From assembly GCA_019218415.1 (NCBI GenBank), contig JAHUUL010000002.1:248001-312000 (forward strand): a stretch of 64,000 nt of DNA. Reading direction: 5' to 3'. The first letter of the stretch is position 1. Every line of letters starts with the position of its first letter. The notes below the pieces were generated by a model. That model was not told where the DNA came from. It did no database searches and saw nothing but the letters and a program-made list of their open reading frames with translations. This DNA is from Dermabacteraceae bacterium TAE3-ERU27. GTDB taxonomy: Bacteria > Actinomycetota > Actinomycetes > Actinomycetales > Dermabacteraceae. Below, piece by piece: positions 48,143 to 61,222 of the stretch. Both the position numbers and the translations under genes were made by a program.

Positions 48143-48814
48143 ATGTTCGGCAGGTGTTCACTCAAGGTTTTAGCGACGACAGCGCTATCCCTATCGCTAC
48201 TGGTTGGCTGCGGTGACACGGCAACGGAAGAGGGAGTCACCTACTCTCCCGATTCCCAGTCAGAAAAGGTCGCGCCCCAGGTGAAGACCGAAAAGCCCAA
48301 GGAGGCCCCGGCGACGCCCGCCCCGGCCCCGGAACCAGAGCAAAGCGACACCATGCCTGCAGGGATCGTTTCTAAAACCAAAACCCCTGCGAAAAAGGAT
48401 GTTTCCAAACAAGAATCTACGGGAAAGACAGCCCCCGCACCTAAGTCAGAGCCCGTAAAACATAAGGAAACCCCGAAACCTACGTCGAAGCCGCAACCTC
48501 CGGCACAGAAACCTGCCCCGAAACCTACTCCCAAGGCACCCGCGCCAAAGAAACCTGAAACAAAGGCCCCTGCGCCGAAGAAACCCGAGCCTAAACAGGT
48601 CACGAAACCGAAGCCTTCTCCTAAACCATCCCAGCCCGCAACGAAACCTAAGCCAAAGCAGGAACCCAAGCCCAAAAACCCTGAACCTAAACAGCCAGGT
48701 TCATACGTTCATCCCGGCGCTTTCTGCTCCGGTGGAACAGGCGTCTCAAAGACAGGAAAGCGCATGGTGTGCGCCCCCGGCAAGGACGGCCGTCTGAGGT
48801 GGAAGAAGGGCTAA
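48143..48814 (+). CDS. Lys/Pro-rich lipoprotein
   Basis: 223 residues from ATG 48143 (GGAGG upstream); the frame is open 35 codons earlier but that part is the leader. Signal peptide MFGRCSLKVLATTALSLSLL with lipobox LLVGC. Residues 40-190 are a low-complexity Lys/Pro/Ala stretch (repeats such as APAPKKPE), the type that spans the cell wall. The C-terminus CSGGTGVSKTGKRMVC...RWKKG is a short Cys-Gly motif seen at the ends of other actinobacterial surface proteins. The function is unknown. Related leader to the preceding gene. Confidence 0.8.
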   Translation: MFGRCSLKVLATTALSLSLLVGCGDTATEEGVTYSPDSQSEKVAPQVKTEKPKEAPATPAPAPEPEQSDTMPAGIVSKTKTPAKKDVSKQESTGKTAPAPKSEPVKHKETPKPTSKPQPPAQKPAPKPTPKAPAPKKPETKAPAPKKPEPKQVTKPKPSPKPSQPATKPKPKQEPKPKNPEPKQPGSYVHPGAFCSGGTGVSKTGKRMVCAPGKDGRLRWKKG

Positions 48815-48821
48815 CCCGATA

Positions 48822-48873
48822 AGAGCTAAAAGAGTCCCGCTCCCCAAAAGGGGAGCGGGACTCTTTTAGCTCT
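48822..48873. terminator. Bidirectional terminator between lipoprotein gene 2 and dnaG
   Basis: A perfect 24-bp inverted repeat (48822-48845 and 48850-48873) around AAAA; the GC-rich core lies next to the loop and the outer arms read AGAGCTAAAAGAG / CTCTTTTAGCTCT. The outer T-run serves both directions. Confidence 0.93.
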
Positions 48874-48937
48874 ATAAAGCGGCGTTTTATCGCTAGGTTA
48901 ATCGCTGAAGTAAGGCGGAAGTTCACCACTCCCCTGC

Positions 48938-50911
48938 CTACTCATCCCCCGCCCGGAGGCTGCGGCGGCGCTCCTGCAGCGCGGTCATGCGCGCCATTGT
49001 CTGCGCGTAGTCTTCGCTTCCCGGCTCGATCTGTTTTAGTCGTTTCCGCAGCACGGTGTATTCGCGGGTGAAAGATAGCTCCGTGAGCCTGCGCATCAGC
49101 GAATCGCCCAGCCGGTCCAGTTCGGCCTCGTTGCGGGCGGGAAGTTCGATGGCGGCCAGTTCCCGCACCAGGGGGCGCACCGTCTCCCCCGCTATTTCCA
49201 GCGCGGTGTCCAGCAGCACCGGGGCTAGCCCTTCTTTCTCTGCCGCCTCCAGCAGTATCCCGGTGGCCTGCAGCACGTCCCACACGCCCTGCAGGGCGGG
49301 AACGTGGAATGAGTCTTCCGGCAGCAGTTCCAGCATGGTGGCGTTGAGCCGTTCCGGGTATTGCAGCATCATCGCGAGGGATTGCGATTCGACTATCCCG
49401 ACGGGATCGCGCGGCGAAACCACGTCGCTCAGGCGCGTGCGCGGCAGCATTTCTGCGCCGTCCGCTTCTCCCTCTCCCGGTGCCGACGGCTGCGCTTGCA
49501 GGCTTTCACGGGCAGGTTCCGGCCCGCGTTTCGCGGCGTCGTGCACGGCGCGCAACACGGTGCGCTCGTCCATGCCGAGCCAGCCCGCGAGCCGCCGCGC
49601 ATATTCGGGGCGCATCGCCCTATCGCGGATCTGCGCCACCACGGGGGCGGCCATGCGCAGCCCCGCCACCTGGCCTTCCACCGTGTTTACGTCCACGTGC
49701 GCCAGCACGGACTTAATGGCGAACTCGAACAGCGGGCGGCGGGAGGTGACCAGGGCGCGCAGGGCGTCGTCACCCTTTTGCAGCCGCAGATCGCACGGGT
49801 CCAACCCCGACTCTTCTACCGCAACATAGGTCTGCGCCACGAAACGCTGGTCTTCCTCGAAAGCACGCAACGCGGCCTTTTGCCCGGCGGCGTCGCCATC
49901 GAACGTGAAGATGACCTCGGCCCCAAGGGAGGCCAGGTCACCGCCCAGACGCAGCCCGGCGGTGCGGGAGGTGTCTCCCATGATGCGGCGCACGATCTTG
50001 ATGTGTTCCGGCCCAAACGCGGTGCCGCAGGACGCCACGGCGGTATCTATGCCCGCCATGTGCGCGGCCATCACGTCCGTGTACCCCTCCATCACCACTA
50101 CCTGGTGTTTGGCGGCAATATTCTTGCGCGCCAGGTCCAGGCCGTAGAGCACCTGGGACTTCTTGTAGATCGGCGATTCCGGGGTGTTTAGGTATTTCGG
50201 CCCCGGGTCGTTTTCCAGCAGCTTGCGGGCGCCGAAGCCGATGGTGGCTCCGGTAACGTCGCGGATCGGCCAGATCAGCCTGCCTCGGAACCGGTCGTAC
50301 ACGCCGCGCTGCCCCTGCGAAACCACGCCGGAGGCCAGCAGCTCGGGCTCGGTGAAGCCGCGCCCGCGCAGATGCTTCATCAGGGCGTCCCAGCCCTCGG
50401 GCGCGAACCCCACGCCGAAGTGCTCGGCCGCCGACCGGTCAAAGCCGCGCTCCTGCAGGAACCGGCGCCCCACCTGCGCGGCTTCCGTTTCTAGCTGGTC
50501 GCGGTAGAACTCTTCCGCCACCCGGTGCAGGTCGATCAGCCGCTGCCGGGTACCGAAGTCGGTGCGGGGCCCTCCCCCGCCGCTACCCTTTTCGTAGTGC
50601 AGCTGCACCCCGTAGCGGGACGCCAGCATCTCAACCGCCTCAACGAACGTGAGGTGATTGATCTTCTGCACGAACGAGATCACGTCGCCGCCCTCGCCAC
50701 AGCCGAAGCAGTGCCAGTTGCCCAGCATCGGGCGCACGTGGAAACTCGGGGTTTTTTCGTCGTGGAAGGGGCACAGCCCCTTCTGGGAACCGATGCCGGC
50801 GGTGCGCAGGGTGACGTGTTCGCTAACGATTTCGTCCAGCCGGGCGCGCTCGCGCACGGCATCAACGTCGGCCCTGCGAATCAGGCCGTTCCCGCACCCG
50901 CCGCCGTTCAT
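48938..50911 (-). CDS. dnaG: DNA primase
   Basis: Makes RNA primers for replication. 657 residues from ATG 50911, which overlaps the dgt stop by four bases. The zinc ribbon [15 protein letters not shown]...HCFGCG (C47, H50, C68, C71) is followed by the RNAP core and TOPRIM motifs [13 protein letters not shown] (near 270) and [12 protein letters not shown] (near 350), and a C-terminal helicase-binding domain. Last gene of the glyS-dusB-dgt-dnaG unit. Confidence 0.96.
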   Translation of the reverse strand: MNGGGCGNGLIRRADVDAVRERARLDEIVSEHVTLRTAGIGSQKGLCPFHDEKTPSFHVRPMLGNWHCFGCGEGGDVISFVQKINHLTFVEAVEMLASRYGVQLHYEKGSGGGGPRTDFGTRQRLIDLHRVAEEFYRDQLETEAAQVGRRFLQERGFDRSAAEHFGVGFAPEGWDALMKHLRGRGFTEPELLASGVVSQGQRGVYDRFRGRLIWPIRDVTGATIGFGARKLLENDPGPKYLNTPESPIYKKSQVLYGLDLARKNIAAKHQVVVMEGYTDVMAAHMAGIDTAVASCGTAFGPEHIKIVRRIMGDTSRTAGLRLGGDLASLGAEVIFTFDGDAAGQKAALRAFEEDQRFVAQTYVAVEESGLDPCDLRLQKGDDALRALVTSRRPLFEFAIKSVLAHVDVNTVEGQVAGLRMAAPVVAQIRDRAMRPEYARRLAGWLGMDERTVLRAVHDAAKRGPEPARESLQAQPSAPGEGEADGAEMLPRTRLSDVVSPRDPVGIVESQSLAMMLQYPERLNATMLELLPEDSFHVPALQGVWDVLQATGILLEAAEKEGLAPVLLDTALEIAGETVRPLVRELAAIELPARNEAELDRLGDSLMRRLTELSFTREYTVLRKRLKQIEPGSEDYAQTMARMTALQERRRSLRAGDE

Positions 50912-52164
50912 TTCCGACCGCCCCCGCACAGGTTCGCGTGCAAGCGCTGCGCCGTGACGTCGGTATAGGAGGCGATCTGGTCGATCACCACGCGGGCGCG
51001 GGCCGCGTCGTCTTCCGCGGCCAGGAAAAGTTCGGCAAACAGCGGATCCAGGTATTTGTCTTCCGTCTGCGTGATCTTAGCGTGCAGATCGCGCAAGATC
51101 TGTTCCTGCCGTTCGTAAACCGGCTGCTGCGCGGCCGACGACATGACGTAGGTGGCCGCCAGGCCCTTCAAAACCGCGATCTCGATGCGGGTTTCTTCCG
51201 GCACCACCACGGAGGCCTCGAAGCGGGACAGCGGCCCCTCCCCGTAGCGTTCCTGGGTGGCGCGCGTGACGGAGCTGGTGAAGCGCCCGATCAACTGGCT
51301 GGACATGTTCTTTAACGCGGCGGCGCTGCGGCCGGTCGCGTGGTAGGTCGGCACCCAGTACGGTTCGCGCTCCAGCCGCTGCAGGGCTTCGTCCAGCTCC
51401 TGCGTGTCCATGCCCGGCAGGTACCAGTCCTGCACCACGTAGAGCGCGGCGGCCCGCTCCATCGGTTCGGTCAGCAGCGACATCTGCATGCGTCCCGCGG
51501 TGATCGCGTCCTCGATATCGTGCACCGAATAGGCGATGTCGTCGGAGGCGTCCATCACCTGCGCTTCCAGGCACGCCACGTTTTTGGGTGCGCCCTCGCG
51601 CGCCCAGGCGAAAACGGGTTCGTCGTCCGGGTAAACGCAGAACTTTTTCGATTCCGGGTTCGGCCCCTCGCCGCGCAGCCACGGATACTTCACCGCCGCG
51701 TCCAGCGTGGCCCGGGTCAGGTTCAGGCCGTAGGGGGTGTTCCCGGCAAAAACCTTCGGCTCCAGGCGGCTGAGCAGCCGCAGGGTCTGGGCATTGCCCT
51801 CGAAGCCGCCGATGTCTTCGCTCAGCGAATCCAGCACGTTTTCGCCGTTATGACCGAACGGCGGGTGGCCGAGGTCGTGGGAAAGGCAGGCGGCATCCAC
51901 CACGTCCGGGTCACACCCCAGCACGCCGGCAATGTCGCGCCCCACCTGCGCTACCTCTAGGGAATGGGTGAGCCTGGTGCGCACGAAATCGTTCGCGCCC
52001 GCGCCGAGCACCTGGGTTTTCGCTCCCAGTCGGCGCAGGGCCGACGAATGCAGCACGCGCGCCCTGTCCCGAGAGAACGGGCTGCGCGTGGCCGACTTCG
52101 CGTCCTCCGCGTGAAAGCGGGCGACGTCGCGGTCGCTGTAACCTACCGAAATCGTGTGCTCCAT
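50908..52164 (-). CDS. dgt: dGTPase-like HD-domain triphosphohydrolase
   Basis: 418 residues. HD metal site: [15 protein letters not shown] (H67) and [15 protein letters not shown] (H96, D97, with H100 and H105 near the active site). The family hydrolyses dNTPs to nucleosides and triphosphate. Its usual neighbour in actinobacteria is dnaG, as here. ATG 52164 is four bases after the dusB stop. Confidence 0.94.
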   Translation of the reverse strand: MEHTISVGYSDRDVARFHAEDAKSATRSPFSRDRARVLHSSALRRLGAKTQVLGAGANDFVRTRLTHSLEVAQVGRDIAGVLGCDPDVVDAACLSHDLGHPPFGHNGENVLDSLSEDIGGFEGNAQTLRLLSRLEPKVFAGNTPYGLNLTRATLDAAVKYPWLRGEGPNPESKKFCVYPDDEPVFAWAREGAPKNVACLEAQVMDASDDIAYSVHDIEDAITAGRMQMSLLTEPMERAAALYVVQDWYLPGMDTQELDEALQRLEREPYWVPTYHATGRSAAALKNMSSQLIGRFTSSVTRATQERYGEGPLSRFEASVVVPEETRIEIAVLKGLAATYVMSSAAQQPVYERQEQILRDLHAKITQTEDKYLDPLFAELFLAAEDDAARARVVIDQIASYTDVTAQRLHANLCGGGRK

Positions 52165-52168
52165 TTGC

Positions 52169-53332
52169 CTATCCGCCAGAGATCGCTAGTTCGGCCTCGT
52201 GGAGGCGCTTGGAGATGTCGGGCGTGATTTCCCGCGTGTTCAGCCAGCCGTCGGGCATGGCCACTTTCTTGGCGTGACCGGCGCGCCCGCGCGGCCCCTC
52301 CACGGCCTCGCCGGGATAGCCGACGCTGTGATCCAGCTGCGCCAGCTTCTCATCCAGATCCGCGAGGGACTCCATGGTAGCCAGTTTATGCCGCATATCG
52401 CCGCCCAACGGGTAACCCTTGAAGTACCAGGAAACGTGCTTGCGCAAATCGCGCACGCCGCGCCCCTCGTCCTCAAAGAACTCCACCAGCAGCTGGGCAT
52501 GGCGGCGCACCGTCGCCGCCACGTCCGACATGGTGGGACGCACGCGCTCGTCGCTGCCGGAGAACCCGGCCGCAAGATCGGCAAACAGCCAGGGGCGCCC
52601 CTGGCAGCCGCGCCCAACCACGACGCCGTCGCAGCCGGTCTGACGCACCATTTCGAGCGCGTCCTCCGCGCACCAAATGTCGCCGTTGCCGAGCACCGGA
52701 ATGTCGGTCACGGCCTCCTTCAGGGCGGCGATGGCGTCCCAGTGGGCGTTACCCGAATAGTGTTCGGATGCGGTACGCCCGTGCAGGGCGATCGCTTTCA
52801 CGCCCACTTCCTGCGCGATCCGGCCCGCATCCAGATAGGTGATGTGGTCGCGGTCTATCCCCATGCGGGTCTTAACCGTCACCGGGATATGTTCGGCGGC
52901 CTCAACCGCTCCCCGAATGATCTGGGTGAACAGTTCGGTCTTCCAGGGCAGCACCGCGCCCCCGCCCTTGCGGGTCACCTTGGGCGCGGGGCAGCCGAAG
53001 TTCAGGTCGATGTGATCGGCCAGCTCTTCTTCGCGAAGCATCTTCACGGCGGCCCGCACGGTAGCCGGATCCACGCCGTAAAGCTGCACCGAATACGGGT
53101 TTTCCCGCGGATGCTTGCGGATCAGCCGCATGGTTTCCGGATGGCGTTCCACCAGGGCGCGGCTGGTCACCATTTCGGTAACGAACAGGCCGCCGTCGTC
53201 CTTGCTGTGAAGGGCGCCGTATTCCCGGCAAAGCAGCCTAAAAGGCAGGTTGGTTACCCCCGCCATCGGCGCGAGCACGACGGGGGTATCAACCGTAATG
53301 TTGCCTATCGTCAGCGACGAAGGAAGGGCCAC
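52169..53332 (-). CDS. dusB: tRNA-dihydrouridine synthase
   Basis: FMN enzyme reducing uridines in the tRNA D-loop. The 387 residues have the catalytic cysteine in DLNFGCPAPKVTRKGGG (C114), the early LAPMAGVTNLPFR and the phosphate-binding GDIW...GRGCQGRPW. The subfamily (DusB against others) is by overall likeness. GTG 53332 directly follows the glyS TGA with no gap. Confidence 0.92.
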   Translation of the reverse strand: MALPSSLTIGNITVDTPVVLAPMAGVTNLPFRLLCREYGALHSKDDGGLFVTEMVTSRALVERHPETMRLIRKHPRENPYSVQLYGVDPATVRAAVKMLREEELADHIDLNFGCPAPKVTRKGGGAVLPWKTELFTQIIRGAVEAAEHIPVTVKTRMGIDRDHITYLDAGRIAQEVGVKAIALHGRTASEHYSGNAHWDAIAALKEAVTDIPVLGNGDIWCAEDALEMVRQTGCDGVVVGRGCQGRPWLFADLAAGFSGSDERVRPTMSDVAATVRRHAQLLVEFFEDEGRGVRDLRKHVSWYFKGYPLGGDMRHKLATMESLADLDEKLAQLDHSVGYPGEAVEGPRGRAGHAKKVAMPDGWLNTREITPDISKRLHEAELAISGG

Positions 53333-54724
53333 TCAGCAGCCCACCAGACGCTGCGCCAGGTAGCTGCGGACCTGATCGAGGGCCACGCGCTCCTGCGCCA
53401 TCGAATCGCGCTCACGGATCGTGACCGCCTGGTCCTCGGCGGTATCGAAGTCCACGGTGATGCAGAACGGGGTGCCGATCTCGTCCTGACGGCGGTAGCG
53501 GCGGCCGATAGCGCCCGATACGTCAACCTCAACGTTCCACAGCTTGCGCAGCTCGGCGGCGAGCTCCTTGGCGCGCGGCACCAGGTCGCCGCTCTTGGAG
53601 AGCGGCAGCACGGCGACCTTGACGGGGGCCAGGCGGGGGTCCAGGCGCAGCACGGTGCGCTTGTCCACGCCGCCCTTGGTGTTGGGGGCTTCGTCCTCGG
53701 TGTAGGCGTCGATCAGGAACGCCATCATCGAACGGGTCAGGCCGAACGACGGTTCGATCACGTACGGGGTGTAGCGTTCCCCGCTGGCCTGATCGAAGTA
53801 CTGCATCTTGGTGCCGGAGGCCTCGGTGTGGCTGCTCAGGTCGAAGTCGGTGCGGTTGGCGACGCCCATCAGTTCACCCCAGGCGTTGCCCTGGAATCCG
53901 AAGCGGTATTCGATGTCGATGGTGCCCGCGCTGTAGTGCGCGCGCTCGTCCTCCGGCACGTCGAAGCGGCGCATGTTGTCGGGGTTGATGCCGAGGTCGA
54001 TGAACCAGTTCCAGCAGTCCTCGACCCAGGCCTTGAAGTGCTCGTCGGCTTCGCTCGGCGGGGTGAAGAACTCGATCTCCATCTGTTCGAACTCGCGGGT
54101 GCGGAAGATGAAGTTACCGGGCGTGATCTCGTTACGGAACGCCTTACCGACCTGACCGATGCCGAACGGGGGCTTCTGGCGGGCGGCGGTGACCACGTTA
54201 AGGAAGTTCACGAAGATGCCCTGCGCGGTTTCCGGGCGCAGGTAGTGCAGGCCCTCCTCGTTATCTACCGGGCCGAGGAAGGTCTTCATGAGGCCCGAGA
54301 ACTGCTGCGGCTCGGTCCAGCTTCCCTCCTGGCCCGTCTCGGGGTCGCGGATGTCTGCCAGGCCGTTTTCCGGCTCGTGCCCGTGCTTGTTGACGTACGC
54401 CTCAATCAGGTGATCGACGCGGTAACGCTTGTGGGTGTGCAGCGATTCGACCAGCGGATCGGTGAAGGTTGCGACGTGGCCGGAGGCCTCCCAGACGCGG
54501 CGGGGCAGGATCACGGAGGAGTCCAGGCCGACCATGTCCTCGCGGCCCTGCACGAAGGTGCGCCACCACTGGCGTTTGATGTTCTCTTTCAGTTCCACGC
54601 CGAGGGGCCCGTAGTCCCATGCCGAACGGGTACCGCCGTAGATGTCACCGCAGGGGAAGACGAATCCGCGACGCTTCGCGAGCGCAACCACGTTATCGAG
54701 AGTGCTGGGTGCCGGTTTAGCCAC
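53333..54724 (-). CDS. glyS: Glycyl-tRNA synthetase, homodimeric
   Basis: Single-chain class II enzyme charging tRNA-Gly. 463 residues from GTG 54724, selected because GGAGG lies six bases upstream; an in-frame TTG at 54736 falls inside that site. Class II motifs: [15 protein letters not shown] (motif 1 region), [25 protein letters not shown] read in parts ([18 protein letters not shown], motif 2) and a late [13 protein letters not shown] (motif 3). First of glyS-dusB-dgt-dnaG and divergent from zur. Confidence 0.96.
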   Translation of the reverse strand: MAKPAPSTLDNVVALAKRRGFVFPCGDIYGGTRSAWDYGPLGVELKENIKRQWWRTFVQGREDMVGLDSSVILPRRVWEASGHVATFTDPLVESLHTHKRYRVDHLIEAYVNKHGHEPENGLADIRDPETGQEGSWTEPQQFSGLMKTFLGPVDNEEGLHYLRPETAQGIFVNFLNVVTAARQKPPFGIGQVGKAFRNEITPGNFIFRTREFEQMEIEFFTPPSEADEHFKAWVEDCWNWFIDLGINPDNMRRFDVPEDERAHYSAGTIDIEYRFGFQGNAWGELMGVANRTDFDLSSHTEASGTKMQYFDQASGERYTPYVIEPSFGLTRSMMAFLIDAYTEDEAPNTKGGVDKRTVLRLDPRLAPVKVAVLPLSKSGDLVPRAKELAAELRKLWNVEVDVSGAIGRRYRRQDEIGTPFCITVDFDTAEDQAVTIRERDSMAQERVALDQVRSYLAQRLVGC

Positions 54725-54824
54725 AGGTTCCTCCAAGGAAAGACGATAAAGGCATACGTGCCAAGTTTACCGGCCCAACCCCTACCCCCTAAACTGGTAG
54801 CCACCCCGGAGGAAGGAATTTCTT

Positions 54825-55217
54825 GTGCAGCGCACAACCAAACAGCGAACCGCGATTCTCGCGGCCCTCTCGGAGGCTTCCGATTTTCTTTCCGCGCAGC
54901 AACTGCACGACGCGATGCGGCACGCGGGTCAGGAAGTCGGCTTAGCTACCGTCTATCGCAACCTGCAGAGTCTCGCTACCTCCGGCGTGGTGGACGTGCT
55001 GGTGACGGACGACGGCGAAGCTATCTACCGACAGTGCGACGATGAGGGCCACCACCATCACCTGGTGTGCCGGGAATGCGGTAAAACGGTGGAGTTCACG
55101 GCCGACGAAATGGAAGACGCCGCCCACGCTGTCGCAGACCAGCACGGTTTTTCCGCTATCAGCCACACGATGGAGATATTCGGGCTCTGCCCGGAATGCA
55201 GCGCGGCTAAGGAATAG
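54825..55217 (+). CDS. zur: Fur-family metal regulator, probably Zur
   Basis: 130 residues from GTG 54825, with GGAGGAAGGA upstream. Winged-helix part 1-70 (VGLATVYRNLQSLATSG), then the metal-binding dimerisation part with GHHHHLVCREC (H76-H79, C82, C85) and IFGLCPEC (C122, C125). Two CXXC pairs and the overall sequence resemble actinobacterial Zur (FurB), which represses zinc uptake. The neighbourhood glyS-zur-uppS-recO matches M. tuberculosis, where furB lies between glyS and uppS. Distinction from Fur is by likeness only. Confidence 0.88.
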   Translation: MQRTTKQRTAILAALSEASDFLSAQQLHDAMRHAGQEVGLATVYRNLQSLATSGVVDVLVTDDGEAIYRQCDDEGHHHHLVCRECGKTVEFTADEMEDAAHAVADQHGFSAISHTMEIFGLCPECSAAKE

Positions 55218-55220
55218 CGC

Positions 55221-55688
55221 GTGTCCTGGATGAAGGACTTCATCGAGTCGCTCCCGTTCGAGCTGGCTTTCCTGTTTCTCTACGGGGTAATCATTCTGCG
55301 CGCAGGCGGCACCTATCTGCTTGGGCGGGGCGCTATCTCCCTGGCAAACCGCGGCCGGGTGCAGGATTTCCTAAACAGCCCGCGCGTTGTTAGCGCCACC
55401 GAAAAGGTGAATCTTTACGGCGCTCCCCTGGTGGCTTTGAGCTTCCTCACCGTAGGCTTCCAGACGGCCGCCAACGCCGCCGCGGGCGTCACCCGCATGC
55501 CCTATGTGAGGTACATCCCTGCGCTGCTCATCGGCGGGGCCGCCTGGGCCTTTATTTACGCCACCGTCGGCCTGGCCGCGTTCTGGCTGATGATGCAAAA
55601 CCCGCTGATGGGGATAGGGATCCTGGCGGCAGCGCTGCTGATCTGCGGCGGCATCTACCTGTTTCGCCGCTCCCGCGGCCGTATCTAG
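55221..55688 (+). CDS. Small integral membrane protein
   Basis: 155 residues from GTG 55221, three bases after the zur stop, so probably co-transcribed and possibly zinc-regulated. Hydrophobic segments at about 11-28, 68-88, 96-118 and 124-148. The N-terminal LYGVIILRAGGTYLLGRG recalls the opening of actinobacterial DedA-like proteins, but I do not assign a family. Ends seven bases from convergent uppS. Confidence 0.75.
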   Translation: MSWMKDFIESLPFELAFLFLYGVIILRAGGTYLLGRGAISLANRGRVQDFLNSPRVVSATEKVNLYGAPLVALSFLTVGFQTAANAAAGVTRMPYVRYIPALLIGGAAWAFIYATVGLAAFWLMMQNPLMGIGILAAALLICGGIYLFRRSRGRI

Positions 55689-55695
55689 CCGCCTA

Positions 55696-56484
55696 CTATC
55701 CCTGCTTGACCGCGTCCACGGCCCCGCCGTAGCGGCGGTCGCGGCGCGCGTATTCGTCAATCGCCGCCCACAGCACCCGCCGATCCACGTCGGGCCAAAG
55801 CTCCGGCCTAAACACCATCTCGGCGTAGGCCGACTGCCAAAGCAGGAAGTTGGAGGTGCGCTGCTCGCCCGAGGTGCGGATAAACAGGTCCACGTCGGGC
55901 ATCTGCGGATCGCTCAGGTAAGAAGCGATGGTTTTTTCGTTGATCCGGCGCGGGGACACGCGTCCGTCGGCCACCTGCTGCGAAAGCACGCGCACCGCGT
56001 CCACGATCTCTGCGCGACCACCGTAGTTGACGCACATGTAGAGGGTCATGCGATCGCAGTCGCGGGTTAGTTCCTCGGCGTCGCGCAGTTCGGAGATCAC
56101 GCTGCGCCACAGCTTCGGTTCCCGACCCACCCATTTCACGCGCACGCCCCACTCATGCATCGTGTCGCGCTGCCTGCGCAGCACCTCCCGGTTGAATCCC
56201 ATCAGGAAGCGCACCTCTTCCGGCGAACGCTTCCAGTTTTCGGTGGAGAACGCGTAGGCAGATAGATGAGTGACACCCATTTCCAGCGCCCCGGCAACCA
56301 CGTCGAGCAGCGCGGCTTCGCCCGCACGGTGCCCCTCGGTGCGCGGCAGGCCGCGCTGGTTCGCCCAGCGTCCGTTGCCGTCCATCACTACGGCTACGTG
56401 GCGCGGCACCAGCTCGCGCGGAATGGCCGGTGCCACCGCACCCGAGGGATGCGGATAGGGGTCACTGTAAATGCGCTTGCTCAT
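55696..56484 (-). CDS. uppS: Isoprenyl transferase (undecaprenyl/decaprenyl diphosphate synthase type)
   Basis: cis-Prenyltransferase making the lipid carrier for peptidoglycan. 262 residues from ATG 56484, which overlaps the recO stop by four bases. Signatures [20 protein letters not shown] (D35 catalytic), [14 protein letters not shown] and [18 protein letters not shown]. Upstream in-frame codons overlap recO and are not part of it. Last gene of the long dnaJ-uppS run. Confidence 0.96.
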   Translation of the reverse strand: MSKRIYSDPYPHPSGAVAPAIPRELVPRHVAVVMDGNGRWANQRGLPRTEGHRAGEAALLDVVAGALEMGVTHLSAYAFSTENWKRSPEEVRFLMGFNREVLRRQRDTMHEWGVRVKWVGREPKLWRSVISELRDAEELTRDCDRMTLYMCVNYGGRAEIVDAVRVLSQQVADGRVSPRRINEKTIASYLSDPQMPDVDLFIRTSGEQRTSNFLLWQSAYAEMVFRPELWPDVDRRVLWAAIDEYARRDRRYGGAVDAVKQG

Positions 56485-57242
56485 GCTTGCCTTTCGTGAA
56501 TACTCGTCCCGAGCAAGTCTAAAGACTTCAGCGGCGCTTCCAACTGCCAGGAGGCCGCGCCGTGAATAATCCTGCTCGCTTCGGCACGCAAAGTTTCGTC
56601 GCTCTGCCCCGCTTTCTCCCAGTCCCCCGCCGCCAGCGCGGTCATCAGTTCCAGGGTGGCGGGCCTGACCGCGCGGGCCGCCGCGGGCCGACACTGCCTG
56701 CACACGGCCCCGCCGGAGGCATTATCGAAAGCGTGATGCGGGCCTTGTGCGCCGCAGCTCGCGCAGGATGTCGTTTCCGGCGCCCAGCCCGCGAGGGCGA
56801 GCACGCGCAGCATGTAGGAATCGAGCAACAGGCCGGGGGCCACCCGCCCCTGGGCAACCGCACGCAGGGCGCGCAGCAGCAGGAAGAAGTATTCTTCGCT
56901 GCCGGTGCCGGTACCGCCGTAGGTTTCGGTGAGGCGCCCGGTAACCTCCAGCATCGCGACCGCCACCGCGTAGCGATCAAAATCGCTCACTATCGCTTCG
57001 GCGCAGGTTTCTATCGTCACCACCTGCGAAACGGTATCCAGGTTGCGGCCCCGATGCAGCTGCACGTCCACCACGGAGAACGGCTCCAGCCGCGCACCTA
57101 TGCGGCTCGCGGTTTTGCGCACGCCCTTCGCTACCGCCCGCACCGTGCCGTGACGCCGGGTAAGGAGCGTGATGATGCGGTCGGCCTCCCCCAGTTTGTG
57201 GGTGCGCATCACCAGTGCCTGGTCCCGGTAGAGCTTTTCCAT
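56481..57242 (-). CDS. recO: DNA repair protein RecO
   Basis: 253 residues; OB-fold N-terminus ([20 protein letters not shown]) and a zinc-binding CASCG...CRQC in the C-terminal half (near 163-184). Loads RecA on SSB-coated gaps with RecR. 23 bases after leuA; the stop overlaps uppS. Confidence 0.93.
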   Translation of the reverse strand: MEKLYRDQALVMRTHKLGEADRIITLLTRRHGTVRAVAKGVRKTASRIGARLEPFSVVDVQLHRGRNLDTVSQVVTIETCAEAIVSDFDRYAVAVAMLEVTGRLTETYGGTGTGSEEYFFLLLRALRAVAQGRVAPGLLLDSYMLRVLALAGWAPETTSCASCGAQGPHHAFDNASGGAVCRQCRPAAARAVRPATLELMTALAAGDWEKAGQSDETLRAEASRIIHGAASWQLEAPLKSLDLLGTSIHERQA

Positions 57243-57265
57243 CTTGCCGTTCGCTCCGCTCGCCC

Positions 57266-59927
<2,662 letters not shown>

Positions 59928-59928
<1 letters not shown>

Positions 59929-61220
59929 TAGTTTTCCCCTTCGCCGGGCACGTTCTCCGCGCGGCGCACCAAAACGGTGGCTAGTTTCTTACGGCGGCCC
60001 GAGGTGCGTTCCGCCGTCATCTCCAGGTCAAGCGCTACCGCCTGCGAGCCGGGAATCGGCACCCGGCCGAGCGCCTTCGCGAGCAGACCGGCAACCGTGT
60101 CCACGTCGTCGTCTTCAATGTCCAGGCCGAAATGTTCCCCGACCTCCGAGATCGAAGCGCGGGCCGGCACGCGAATCGTGCCGTCTCCCAGGTCCTCTAT
60201 CTCCTGGGTGGCCCGGTCGTGTTCGTCCGCGATTTCGCCGACGATCTCTTCCAGGATGTCTTCGATGGTGACGATGCCGCTCACGCCGCCGTACTCGTCC
60301 ACCACGATGGCCACGTGCACGCGGGCGGTCTGCATATCGCGCATGACCCTGTCGGCGTGCATGAATTCGGGCACGAAGGTCACCGGCCGCATGACGTCGG
60401 TGACAGGGCGGTCCTCTCCCCTCGCGCCGGGGGCGTGCAGCGCCCGCATGACATCCTTGACGTACAGCATGCCCAGCGTGTCATCCACGCTTTCGCCGAT
60501 CACCGGAACGCGGGAGAATCCGGAGCGCACGAACAGGCGAATCGCCTGGCCCAGCGTGGCCTCGTCAGAGATCGTCACCATGTCGGTGCGGGGCACCATC
60601 AGTTCCCGAATCTTGGTGTCGCCCAGATCGAACACGCCGTGGATCATGTCGCGTTCGTCGTTTTCCAACTCCTGGTGTTCGGTGGCACGATCCACGAAGT
60701 GACGCAGTTCGGCTTCCGAGGCGTAGGGCCCGCCGGTGACCTTACCGCCGGGGGTGAACGAGGAACCGACGTGGATCAGCAGGGTGGCGAGCGGCCCGAG
60801 CACCACGCGCAGCAGCGTCACCAGGCCCGACAGCCGGATTACGGTTTCGTCCGGGTAACGCCGTCCGATGGTGCGCGGGGAAACGCTGGCGAGCAGGAAC
60901 GACAGCACCGCGGTGACGGCGAAGCTGAGCAGCAGCGGCAGCCAAAGCCCGTCTAGGCGGGAAAAAAGCAGCGCCGTGATCGCCACCGCGTAGGCGGTCT
61001 GGCAGAAGACTCGCGCCAGGTTGATCGCGGCGAAAGTCTGATTGGCGTCCTCGTAGTGGCGCAGCACTGCGCGGCGGCGGCGCTCGTCCTGGTCGTCCAG
61101 CGCCCGCATGAGCGAGGCGCGGCTAACCGAAAGCATGGCGGCGTCCACCGCCGCCAGCGCCACGGTGACCATCAGGGTGCTGAGCGCCAGCACCAACAGC
61201 GCGATGTCGGACGTATTCAT
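59928..61220 (-). CDS. CNNM/CorC-family membrane protein with CBS pair
   Basis: 430 residues. DUF21/CNNM membrane part (hydrophobic segments within 1-150), two CBS domains (about 205-330; MVPRTDMVTISDEATLGQA, VDEYGGVSGIVTIEDILEE) and a C-terminal CorC_HlyC domain (about 345-425). Family members are linked to magnesium export or tolerance. A fixed neighbour of era and ybeY in actinobacteria. Confidence 0.93.
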
Positions 61221-61222
61221 AC

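Noticed and set aside
43850-48935. Complete prophage or integrative element
   Set aside because: No integrase, structural, replication or transfer genes and no clear flanking direct repeats were found.
54725-54736. TTG start four codons earlier for glyS
   Set aside because: It lies inside the GGAGG ribosome site that serves GTG 54724.
52199-55045. Long plus-strand frame opposite dusB and glyS
   Set aside because: Antisense shadow; the real plus-strand gene here is zur at 54825.
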